A stretch of DNA of 10,605 bases from JALZDI01 sp965653225. Lineage in GTDB: Bacteria; Actinomycetota; Actinomycetes; Propionibacteriales; Nocardioidaceae. Position 1 is the stretch's first letter. Every line of letters starts with the position of its first letter. Location: positions 1 through 10,605 of the forward strand of contig CBFGZI010000127.1 of the NCBI GenBank assembly GCA_965653225.1, in the 5' to 3' direction. Both the position numbers and the translations under genes were made by a program. The notes beneath the pieces are model-generated. The model did not search any database. It was not told the DNA's origin and saw nothing but the letters and a program-made list of their open reading frames with translations. Below, one piece after another: positions 1 to 5,602 of this stretch.

Positions 1-996
1 CTCCTCGTACTCGTCCTCAGGCTCCTCGTCGCCTTCTTCGCCGTCCTCTTCGTCGCCCTCGTACTCGTCCTCGGGCTCCTCGTCGTAGCCCTCGTCGCCC
101 TCGTCGCCCTCGTCGCCCTGGTCGCCTTCGGCCTCTTTCTCTTCCTCCGCGACGACGTCGTCGTGGGTGCGGGTGAGCTCCTCGTTGTGGACCTCGCCAC
201 GCCAGCCCTCGACCTCCTCGGGCTCGTGCATCACGTTCATCATCACGTGCCGCTGGAAGTGCTTGAGCTCCAGTCGCGCGCGCCTGCCCTGGGCACGCCA
301 GATGTTGCCGGTGCGCTCCATGAAGCCCTGGGGGTAGTACTCGAGGACCACGATGACGCGGGTCAACCGCGGCGCGACCTCGTGGAAGGTGACGGTCCCG
401 TCGACGTGCCCCTTGTCGCCCTGGGAACGCCACGTGATGCGCTCGTCGGGCACCTGCTCCAGGACGGTGCCCTCCCAGCGTCGATGCGACCAGAAGACCT
501 GGGCCTTGAAGTCGACCTTGACCTCTTCGCCCTCCTCCTCGGCCTCGTCCAGCTCGGCGTGGTCGACCTTCTTCATGAAGCCCGAGAAGTCCTGGAACTG
601 CGTCCACTGGTTGTAGACCACGCTGATCGGTGCGCCGACGTCGATCTCCTCGATGATGATCGTCGCCTTGGTGGCCTTGCTACCACGGCCGCCGCCACCA
701 CCACCGAAGGCACTCTTGACCTTGTCCTTCAGGCCGCCGGCGAGACCCGCTGTGGCCGCCTTGGCCGGGCCGTCACCCTGTGCCATCCTCTTGGCCGTCT
801 TGCCGAGCACGCCACCGTTGTCGGCCGCGTCCTGCAGCTTGTCCGTTGCGCCTCCGAGCCGGTCTCCGAGGTTGCCGGCCAGGTCACGCCCACGCGCCGC
901 GAGGTAGTCGGTGGCCTCCTCGCGCAGCCGGTCGACGGCGGGGTTGTTCTTCGCAGCCTCGCCGAGCTGGCTCATCAAGCCCTTGTTGCTCGCCAT
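1..996 (-). CDS. SRPBCC-fold protein with acidic tail, gas vesicle cluster (GvpZ-like position), 3' end missing
   Basis: The frame is open from an ATG at 996 to the window edge, giving at least 332 residues; the stop lies outside. Residues 1-105 are helical and Gly/Ala/Lys-rich with a GGGGGGRG linker near 98-104. Residues about 110-250 read as a SRPBCC (polyketide cyclase/dehydrase, START-like) domain: TIIIEEIDVGAPISVVYNQW at 112-131, an FxxFSGFM-type segment, RRWEGTVLEQVPDERITWRS, and a final helix after IWRAQGRRARLELKHF. From about 284 on the chain is almost purely Asp/Glu/Gly/Tyr, starting with GDE triplets. A GAGGAGGG Shine-Dalgarno at 1009-1002 lies 5 nt before the ATG. The preceding gene stops 15 bases upstream, so the two are probably cotranscribed. 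SRPBCC proteins are known in actinobacterial gvp clusters and I believe this is the GvpZ-type protein of Streptomyces, but its function is not established. The ligand, if any, is unknown. Confidence 0.82.
   Translation of the reverse strand, partial: MASNKGLMSQLGEAAKNNPAVDRLREEATDYLAARGRDLAGNLGDRLGGATDKLQDAADNGGVLGKTAKRMAQGDGPAKAATAGLAGGLKDKVKSAFGGGGGGRGSKATKATIIIEEIDVGAPISVVYNQWTQFQDFSGFMKKVDHAELDEAEEEGEEVKVDFKAQVFWSHRRWEGTVLEQVPDERITWRSQGDKGHVDGTVTFHEVAPRLTRVIVVLEYYPQGFMERTGNIWRAQGRRARLELKHFQRHVMMNVMHEPEEVEGWRGEVHNEELTRTHDDVVAEEEKEAEGDQGDEGDEGDEGYDEEPEDEYEGDEEDGEEGDEEPEDEYEE
88..123. repeat. 9-bp tandem repeat in the acidic tail
   Basis: Three perfect copies of GCCCTCGTC (88-114) and a fourth with one change (115-123). 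Read on the minus strand they encode Gly-Asp-Glu triplets in the acidic tail of the SRPBCC protein. The unit is a multiple of three, so copy-number change would lengthen or shorten the tail without a frameshift. Confidence 0.85.
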
Positions 997-1011
997 GTTC
1001 ACCCTCCTCGC

Positions 1012-2163
1012 TCAGCGCTTCGAGGTGCGTCGCGACGACGACTGCCTCGACCTGCTGCTACCCGACGACCGACGGCTGCTCGACCTCTTCGAGGGCGACC
1101 TGCTTGCCGTCGTTTTCTTGCTGGTGGGCCGGCCCGGCCCGGACTTCTTGGCCGTCGACTTCCTCGTGGAGCCCGATGTCCGGGACGACGAGCCGCGTGA
1201 CGACGACTTCTTGGCCGTGGACTTGCTGGCCGTTGACTTGCTGGCCGTGGACTTGCTTGCTGTCGACTTCTTCGCGGTCGACCTGCTCGCTGACGACTTG
1301 CTGGCCGGAGCCTTCTTCGCCGTCGACTTCTTTGCCGGAGCCTTCTTCGCCGTCGACTTCTTTGCCGGAGCCTTCTTCGCCGGGGCCTTCTTCGCGGTGG
1401 ACTTCTTGGCCGTCGACTTCCGTGTCGAGCCCGATGAGCCACCCGACGAGGAACCACCTGACGACTTCTTCGCGGTCGACTTCTTGGCCGTCGACCTCTT
1501 CGCGGTCGAGCTGCTTGCGGTCGACTTCCTCCCGGAGGACTTCTTTGCACGCGGACGCTCAGACGTCGACTTCTGGGTCGACCGGCGGGCGGAGGGTGCC
1601 TTCGCGGCCGCCTCCCGGCGGGGCCTGCGCGAGGACGACCTGCGAGACGGCGCCCTGCGCGCCGCCGGACGCGGGCGCTCCTCCTCGGGTTCCGGCTCGG
1701 GCTCGTCCTCCTCGGCCTCAGGCTCGTCCTCCTCGGCCTCAGGCTCGTCCTCCTCGGCCTCAGGCTCGTCCTGGTCCTCGGGCTCGTCGTCGTACTCGTC
1801 CGCGGGCTCCTCGTCCGCGTCTTCGTACTCCTCGTCCTCGTCCTCTTCGTCGGAGGGCTCGAGCTCGCCGGTCAGGAGTCCGGTCCGGCGGCTGAGGTCG
1901 TCGGCCCAGGTGCCCAGCTGGGAGTTGAAGGTGGAGGTCGCCGCGCCACGTGCCGAGTCCAGCAGCGGACCGCGGGCCTGCTTGACCAGGCTCTGCACCT
2001 CGGGCGTCTGCGCCAGGGTGATCACGCCCTGCCGCACCCAGTCGCGCGGGCGACCTTTGCCCGCCAGCCACATCGCCAGTCCGATGGCCATCTTGGCCTT
2101 CTTGGTCCGGCCGAGCAGGTACCCGCCTGCGATGGCGGATCCGATCTTGACCGCGTCGCTCAT
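1012..2163 (-). CDS. Low-complexity polyampholyte protein of the gas vesicle cluster (GvpY-like position)
   Basis: 383 residues from the ATG at 2163, chosen because GGGAGGA at 2177-2171 sits 7 nt upstream and the conserved-looking part begins here; the frame stays open further upstream but that part overlaps gvpF. Residues 1-100 form the only ordinary domain: a Gly/Ala-rich hydrophobic start with GGYLLGRTKK at 13-22 and a second hydrophobic stretch to about 35, then predicted helices. Residues 101-162 are acidic and include DEPEAEE heptads. Residues 163-383 are basic, built of AKKST, AKKAP and ASKST pentads like a histone H1 tail, with a GPGRP element near 342 resembling an AT-hook core. A similar N-terminal region with a GRTKK motif occurs in the Streptomyces gvp clusters (I think GvpY), but no biochemical role is known to me. 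It could bind vesicles, nucleic acid or the acidic SRPBCC neighbour. Confidence 0.8.
   Translation of the reverse strand: MSDAVKIGSAIAGGYLLGRTKKAKMAIGLAMWLAGKGRPRDWVRQGVITLAQTPEVQSLVKQARGPLLDSARGAATSTFNSQLGTWADDLSRRTGLLTGELEPSDEEDEDEEYEDADEEPADEYDDEPEDQDEPEAEEDEPEAEEDEPEAEEDEPEPEPEEERPRPAARRAPSRRSSSRRPRREAAAKAPSARRSTQKSTSERPRAKKSSGRKSTASSSTAKRSTAKKSTAKKSSGGSSSGGSSGSTRKSTAKKSTAKKAPAKKAPAKKSTAKKAPAKKSTAKKAPASKSSASRSTAKKSTASKSTASKSTASKSTAKKSSSRGSSSRTSGSTRKSTAKKSGPGRPTSKKTTASRSPSKRSSSRRSSGSSRSRQSSSRRTSKR
1195..1560. repeat. Degenerate 15-bp/30-bp tandem repeats encoding Lys-Ser-Thr-Ala pentads
   Basis: The stretch is built of 15-bp variants reading (minus strand) as AKKST, AKKAP or ASKST. Within it a 30-bp unit is perfectly duplicated at 1304-1333 and 1334-1363, followed by a partial third copy to about 1382. 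The perfect copies next to degenerate ones suggest recent local expansion inside an old repeat. Confidence 0.8.
1700..1762. repeat. Three perfect 21-bp tandem repeats encoding DEPEAEE-type heptads
   Basis: GGCTCGTCCTCCTCGGCCTCA occurs at 1700-1720, 1721-1741 and 1742-1762, with the start of a fourth copy at 1763. Read on the minus strand they give an acidic seven-residue repeat in the middle of the low-complexity protein. The unit keeps the frame. Confidence 0.93.
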
Positions 2164-2257
2164 GCTCTCGTCCTCCCTCGGAAGCCCGGAGGCCTCCGCC
2201 TGTCTCCTCGTACCTGCCTGGGCCGAGGTCTCGTCTGCGCTGCGTGCGAGCTGCCGT
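2164..2257. other. 94-base gap between gvpF and the GvpY-like gene
   Basis: This is the only real gap inside the gas vesicle cluster. It contains a perfect 10-bp palindrome, GGAGGCCTCC, at 2188-2197 and the Shine-Dalgarno GGGAGGA (2177-2171, minus strand) of the next gene. I see no T-tract terminator and no convincing promoter, so readthrough from gvpF is plausible. Confidence 0.5.
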
Positions 2258-3007
2258 TCACCAGCCCCACGCCGATCGTTGCTGTACCGGTTCGACCTGC
2301 GGCTCTCCCAGGAAGCTGTAGACCGGGAGGGGTCCGACGTACTCCATGGATGCTGCGGTACCCAAAGCTTCACGAACCTTGCCGACCGCCTCGTCGAGCG
2401 CCTCCAGCTCCTCCTCGCGCACGAGGTAGGCCCAGCGCTGCTGCAGCGGCTCGCTGGACTCGAGCTCGACGACGTCCGCGACGGCGCCCTCGAGCATGGG
2501 GAGCAGCGCGTCGGCCTGCGTCCGCCGCCACTCCTGCAGGTGCCCGGACACCGCCTCGCCGAGCGCGAGCCGGGTTTCGAGCGGCGAGTCGCCGCGGGCC
2601 TCCTCGGCCAGGCTGCGCAGGCGCGGGTCCTGCTGGATCACCTCGCGCAGCGCGGTGGACTCGTCGAAGTGGATCTCCAGGCGTGTCTCCACGAACCCGT
2701 CGACGGCCTCCAGCCGCCGGAGCAGGTCGTCGGCGGCCGGGTCGAGCACCTCGTTGCGGACGGCGTCCTCGTCGGGTGACACGGTGCCGAACGCGAGCGG
2801 CAGCACCGGGCCGTCGCGCAGCAGCAGGATGAGCAGGTCGAGGTGCCGGGTGGCGTCCTCCTCCTGCAGCTGCGTGCCCTCGTCGAGGTCGGTGACCGCG
2901 GCGGCGAGCTCCCCGCTCTCCACCAGGCGGAGGCCGAGCTTGTCCTTGCCGCGGCCGGAGACCGGCGGATGGTCATGACGAACGACGCCGACCAGCTGCA
3001 GCGGCAT
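2258..3007 (-). CDS. gvpF: Gas vesicle protein GvpF/GvpL family (GvpF)
   Basis: 249 residues, the usual length of the GvpF/L family. These proteins are minor vesicle components thought to contact GvpA early in assembly. The family signature is visible: a short N-terminal beta strand (PLQLVGVV), the central DGPVLPLAFGTV at about 65-76, a long helical middle (ETRLALGEAVSGHL and on), and a C-terminal strand motif YVGPLPVYSFL near 223-233. The ATG at 3007 shares one base with the TGA of the GvpA-type gene (TGATG), with GGGAGGA at 3017-3011 just upstream, so translation is coupled to the shell protein. I call it GvpF rather than GvpL because it directly follows the canonical gvpA gene, as in the Streptomyces gvpA-gvpF order. 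The F/L split is mostly by position. Unlike the usual arrangement, no gvpG follows. Confidence 0.85.
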   Translation of the reverse strand: MPLQLVGVVRHDHPPVSGRGKDKLGLRLVESGELAAAVTDLDEGTQLQEEDATRHLDLLILLLRDGPVLPLAFGTVSPDEDAVRNEVLDPAADDLLRRLEAVDGFVETRLEIHFDESTALREVIQQDPRLRSLAEEARGDSPLETRLALGEAVSGHLQEWRRTQADALLPMLEGAVADVVELESSEPLQQRWAYLVREEELEALDEAVGKVREALGTAASMEYVGPLPVYSFLGEPQVEPVQQRSAWGW

Positions 3008-3462
3008 CAGTCCTCCCGCCGCCGGCGCCGCGTGCCAGAGCTCGAGCGCCTGGCCGCGGACTTCTTGGCCGGGCGGCGACGCGGGCGCTCGTCCTCATCC
3101 TCGTCCTCGTCGTCGCCACCGAGCGAGGAGATGGCGTCCCTGGCCTTGTCGGCGGCGCCGCTGAGCGCGCCCTTGGTCTTCGACGACGCGCCGCCCTGGG
3201 TGATCTCCTCCATCATCCCGGGCAGGCCGGAGACCTGGCCGTCGGGATTGAGGTCGAGCCGGTTGACCGCCTCGGCGAAGCGCAGGTAGGTGTCGACGCT
3301 CGCGATCACGATGCGCGCGTCGATGGTGAGCAGCTCGATCCCGACCACGGCGACGCGGACGTACGCGTCGATGACGATTCCCTTGTCGAGGACCACCTCG
3401 AGCACGTCGGCGAGGCTGCTGGGCCTCGGCGCACGGTTGATCGACTGGGTGGCGACGGTCAT
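3007..3462 (-). CDS. gvpA: GvpA-type gas vesicle shell protein with charged C-terminal tail
   Basis: 151 residues. Residues 15-70 carry the canonical GvpA core: SLADVLEVVLDKGIVIDAYV, then RVAVVGIELLTIDARIVIAS and VDTYLRFAEAV. This is the amphipathic helix-strand-strand-helix unit that polymerises into the vesicle wall, and of the three shell-family genes here it is closest to GvpA/GvpB. Classical GvpA is about 70-75 residues; this one continues for about 80 more. That part has a Gly-rich linker, a helix near 90-112, an acid block (DDEDEDEDE at 117-125) and an Arg/Lys-rich end. The ATG overlaps the gvpK stop by ATGA. A strong AGGAGG at 3476-3471 lies 8 nt upstream, the best Shine-Dalgarno among the overlapping genes, which suits a highly expressed structural protein. 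Some actinobacterial annotations would call this GvpJ; the name is less certain than the family. Confidence 0.85.
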   Translation of the reverse strand: MTVATQSINRAPRPSSLADVLEVVLDKGIVIDAYVRVAVVGIELLTIDARIVIASVDTYLRFAEAVNRLDLNPDGQVSGLPGMMEEITQGGASSKTKGALSGAADKARDAISSLGGDDEDEDEDERPRRRPAKKSAARRSSSGTRRRRRED

Positions 3463-3866
3463 GTCATGTCCCTCCTCTGGACCTGGCTCGCAGTCAGGTC
3501 TTGGTGCCGGTCGCGCCGGCGTTCGGTTGGATGTTCATCGAGCAGTCGGCGCACGTCGAGCGGGAGGAAGAGGTCCTCCTCCCGCACGCCGAACGTGTCG
3601 CGTAGCTCGTCGAAGGTGTCCTCGAGCTGGATCAGCGCGCGGCCGAGATCCTCCACCTGCTGCTCGCTGAGGTCCCCCACGTCGACACGGCGCAGGGCCT
3701 GGCGCTCGATCACCTGGCGGACCACCTCGAGCAGCGCGACCACCAGCCGTCCAAGGCTGCGGCCGACGTCCTCGCCGGTGCCCTCCAGCCGCGGCCGCAG
3801 CGGGCGGCCGTGCGTGGTCGCCTGGGTTCGCGGGCCGGCCGGTGGCGGGTCCTCCCCGGGCCTCAT
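3459..3866 (-). CDS. gvpK: Gas vesicle protein GvpK
   Basis: 135 residues. The core at about 30-112 matches the GvpK family: LGRLVVALLEVVRQVIERQA, LRRVDVGDLSEQQVEDLGRA, then LEDTFDELRDTFGVREEDLF and the ending LPLDVRRLLD. GvpK is a small helical accessory protein needed for vesicle formation in several bacteria, with unknown mechanism. I chose the ATG at 3866 because it overlaps the upstream stop as ATGA and has GAGGTG a few bases before it. A longer reading from 3995 would run through the upstream gene and adds only low-complexity sequence. The last residues (RDMT, stop) sit inside the Shine-Dalgarno region of the next gene, so gvpK termination and shell protein initiation are physically linked. 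Confidence 0.9.
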   Translation of the reverse strand: MRPGEDPPPAGPRTQATTHGRPLRPRLEGTGEDVGRSLGRLVVALLEVVRQVIERQALRRVDVGDLSEQQVEDLGRALIQLEDTFDELRDTFGVREEDLFLPLDVRRLLDEHPTERRRDRHQDLTASQVQRRDMT

Positions 3867-4102
3867 GCCGGCACCTCGCTGTCGGGCCGCTCCCGGATGA
3901 CGCGGGTGGGCCGGGTCTCCAGCACGGGACCGGACTCGATGCCGGTCAGCAGCAGCCGCAGGTCGAGACGTGCGAGGTCGATTCCAGCCAGGCATATCGT
4001 CACGTCGCCGCTCACGTAGACGCCGCGCTGCAGCACCCGGTCGAGAAGGTCGACCAGGCTGGTGCCGCTGGTGTCGCCGCCGAAGATGCCACGCTCAGGC
4101 AC
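3863..4102 (-). CDS. gvpS: Small GvpA-family minor shell protein (GvpS/GvpM type)
   Basis: 79 residues from a GTG at 4102. Residues about 16-57 are a GvpA-fold core: LVDLLDRVLQRGVYVSGDVT, then ICLAGIDLARLDLRLLLTGI. The SGDVT and GIDL pattern, in place of IDA..V and GIEL, is typical of the minor shell-family proteins GvpS, GvpM and GvpJ, which are thought to help nucleate or cap the vesicle. The position between a GvpF/L gene and gvpK is that of gvpS in Streptomyces (gvpJ-L-S-K), hence the symbol. It overlaps the upstream gene by 8 bases and gvpK by 4. The Shine-Dalgarno is weak (GGGGTGG about 6 nt upstream), consistent with low-level, coupled translation. The C-terminal 20 residues have no recognisable motif. 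Confidence 0.82.
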   Translation of the reverse strand: MPERGIFGGDTSGTSLVDLLDRVLQRGVYVSGDVTICLAGIDLARLDLRLLLTGIESGPVLETRPTRVIRERPDSEVPA

Positions 4103-5177
4103 TGCCGACCACCCCAGGGCGGTCGTCCTGCAGGCTCGCGAACGAGTACGGCGGCCACGGGCCGGTCAGCTCCAGGAGCAGGCCCTCGCGCGCGACCTCG
4201 CCACGGAGGCGTTTGGCGGCCGTGAGGAACGAGTCCTCACGGGAGTCCGGCACCAGGTACGCGAGGTCGGTGAGCAGCGCGGAGCCGGGGCCGCCACCGC
4301 GCCGAACGACGTCGACGGCGTGCTCGTCGAGCGCCTCCTCCGCGCGTGCGACGAGCGCCGCAGTCTGCTGTTCCGCCCGCTGTGACTCCTGCAGGGCCTC
4401 ACGCCGGGAGGCCAGGTAGGACGTGCCGGTCATCTCACGCCGGCGTTCGGCGGCGTGATCCGGCTCCTCCTGTGGCTCGGCGGAGTCGTCCTGGCTGAGC
4501 CGTACGCCCCACTCGCGGTGGGTCGCGACGTGCGCGAGCCGACGCCGCGCGGACGTCTCCTGCTCGTCGAGCAGCCGCCGGGCGCCGTCCTCGTCGGCGA
4601 CGACGGTTCCGAAGCGAAGCGGAAGCACCGGCCCGTGCTCGAACACGGCCCGGATCACCTCGTCGTGGCGGCGAGCCAGTGTTGCCAGCGCGCCGTTCTC
4701 GGACAGGTCGTCCTCGGACACGTCGTCCATCAGGTCGAGTCGCATCGTGCTGACGACAAGTCCGAGGTCGCCGCGCTGCACGATGCGCAGTGGTGTCTCA
4801 CCGTCGATGCCGGGGACGCCGGCGAGGTCGACGGGGCGGGCGGGGATGATCGCGAACGCGTAGAGCGCGGTGGCGTGGGGGTCCCGTGTTGCGTCCTCGC
4901 CGCTGCTCTGCACAGCAGGTGTGGCACGTGGTGCGGCGGGCTGAGCCTCGCCGCGGACCTCATCCGGCTCCTTGGCGTAGGCCAGGTCCGGGCGCGACAC
5001 GGTGGCGTCGTCGGGGCCGGCACCGTGGCTGTTGAGCGCACGGTCGACGACCGCACGCGCGAGCCGGTCGGCGATCTCGTCGCGCGCCTGCGCCACGGCC
5101 TGCTCCATCGCCTCCTCGAGCACCCGGGGAGCGAGTGCCGCGACGAGGTCGTCGAAAGAACGGTTCTGGCCGGTCAC
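4095..5177 (-). CDS. gvpL: Gas vesicle protein GvpL/GvpF with an extra N-terminal domain
   Basis: 360 residues from a GTG at 5177, about 100 longer than a usual GvpF/L. The family part is about 103-350: TALYAFAIIPARPVDLAGVP, the central HGPVLPLRFGTVV at 181-193, a long charged helical region (about 230-290) and the final strand TGPWPPYSFASL near 338-349. Residues 7-48 before it are a strongly amphipathic helix (FDDLVAALAPRVLEEAMEQA and on), joined by a Pro/Ala-rich linker of about 50 residues. I do not recognise this helical region as a known domain. The start codon overlaps the upstream stop as GTGA; a G-rich GGGGG tract is the only Shine-Dalgarno candidate. GvpF/L proteins are minor vesicle components that bind GvpA. 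The symbol gvpL follows the J-L-S-K order. Confidence 0.85.
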   Translation of the reverse strand: MTGQNRSFDDLVAALAPRVLEEAMEQAVAQARDEIADRLARAVVDRALNSHGAGPDDATVSRPDLAYAKEPDEVRGEAQPAAPRATPAVQSSGEDATRDPHATALYAFAIIPARPVDLAGVPGIDGETPLRIVQRGDLGLVVSTMRLDLMDDVSEDDLSENGALATLARRHDEVIRAVFEHGPVLPLRFGTVVADEDGARRLLDEQETSARRRLAHVATHREWGVRLSQDDSAEPQEEPDHAAERRREMTGTSYLASRREALQESQRAEQQTAALVARAEEALDEHAVDVVRRGGGPGSALLTDLAYLVPDSREDSFLTAAKRLRGEVAREGLLLELTGPWPPYSFASLQDDRPGVVGSA

Positions 5178-5602
5178 GACCGCTGCCCCCGTCCACGTGC
5201 GGACTGCTGACGCGACTGGTGCGCCCGTTCACCGGACTCGATCTGGGCCAGCCGCTGCCGCAGCCGCTGGTTCTCCTGGCGCAGCTCGTTCATGGACGGC
5301 CTGGTCGAGTACCCGGACTCGATCTGCCGGTCGCCGTCGGAGTCGTCGTCGCGCTCGTAGGCGACCTCGGGCGCATGCGCGTGTGAGCTGAAGAACGGGT
5401 CGGTGGTCCACCAGTCCATGCCCATCTCGCGGGCGGTGTCGGCGGAGGCGATGAACAGCCGCAGCTTCAGCGTGAGCAGCTCGATGTCGAGCACGTTCAC
5501 GACGACGTCGCCGGCGATCACGATGCCCTTGTCCAGCACCCGCTCGAGCACGTCGGCGAGTGAGTCCGGGCCACGGCGGCTCTGGATCGGCTGGATGCTC
5601 AT
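5174..5602 (-). CDS. gvpJ: GvpJ-type minor gas vesicle shell protein with coiled-coil tail
   Basis: 142 residues. The GvpA-fold core is residues 13-58: DSLADVLERVLDKGIVIAGD, VVVNVLDIELLTLKLRLFIA, then SADTAREMGMDWW. The AGD after the first helix, the DIELL strand and the MGMDWW ending are features of the GvpJ branch, not of the major shell protein, so I name it gvpJ; some genomes label this gene gvpA. After an acidic linker (ERDDDSDGD at 83-91) residues about 103-127 form a probable coiled coil (MNELRQENQRLRQRLAQIES). The end is Arg/Gln/Ser-rich. The ATG overlaps the gvpO stop as ATGA, with no strong Shine-Dalgarno, so translation probably depends on gvpO. The coiled coil could allow dimer formation or a partner contact; that is inference. 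Confidence 0.83.
   Translation of the reverse strand: MSIQPIQSRRGPDSLADVLERVLDKGIVIAGDVVVNVLDIELLTLKLRLFIASADTAREMGMDWWTTDPFFSSHAHAPEVAYERDDDSDGDRQIESGYSTRPSMNELRQENQRLRQRLAQIESGERAHQSRQQSARGRGQRS

Noticed and set aside
88..123. Short direct repeats resembling a CRISPR array (also those at 1195-1560 and 1700-1762)
   Set aside because: Units are 9-30 bp, contiguous, without spacers, and all in frame within coding sequence.
163..1200. 345-codon open frame on the plus strand
   Set aside because: Shadow of the SRPBCC-protein gene, whose own minus-strand frame has a clear domain, start and Shine-Dalgarno.
2164..2373. Upstream start (2373) for the GvpY-like protein
   Set aside because: The extra 70 residues overlap gvpF and look like random Arg/Ser-rich sequence; the ATG at 2163 has a well-spaced GGGAGGA.
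911..2779. 622-codon open frame on the plus strand with long Asp/Phe/Ala/Val repeats
   Set aside because: It is the antisense reading of the repeat-rich GvpY-like gene and gvpF. The repeats leave all frames open, and the product has no recognisable domain.
3867..3995. Upstream start (3995) for gvpK
   Set aside because: It would overlap the GvpS-type gene by more than 100 bases and adds non-family sequence; the ATG at 3866 gives an ATGA junction.
5174..5602. Calling this gene the major shell protein GvpA
   Set aside because: Its AGD, DIELL and MGMDWW features match the GvpJ branch, while the gene at 3007-3462 has the canonical GvpA core and the stronger ribosome site. Some databases may nevertheless use the opposite names.
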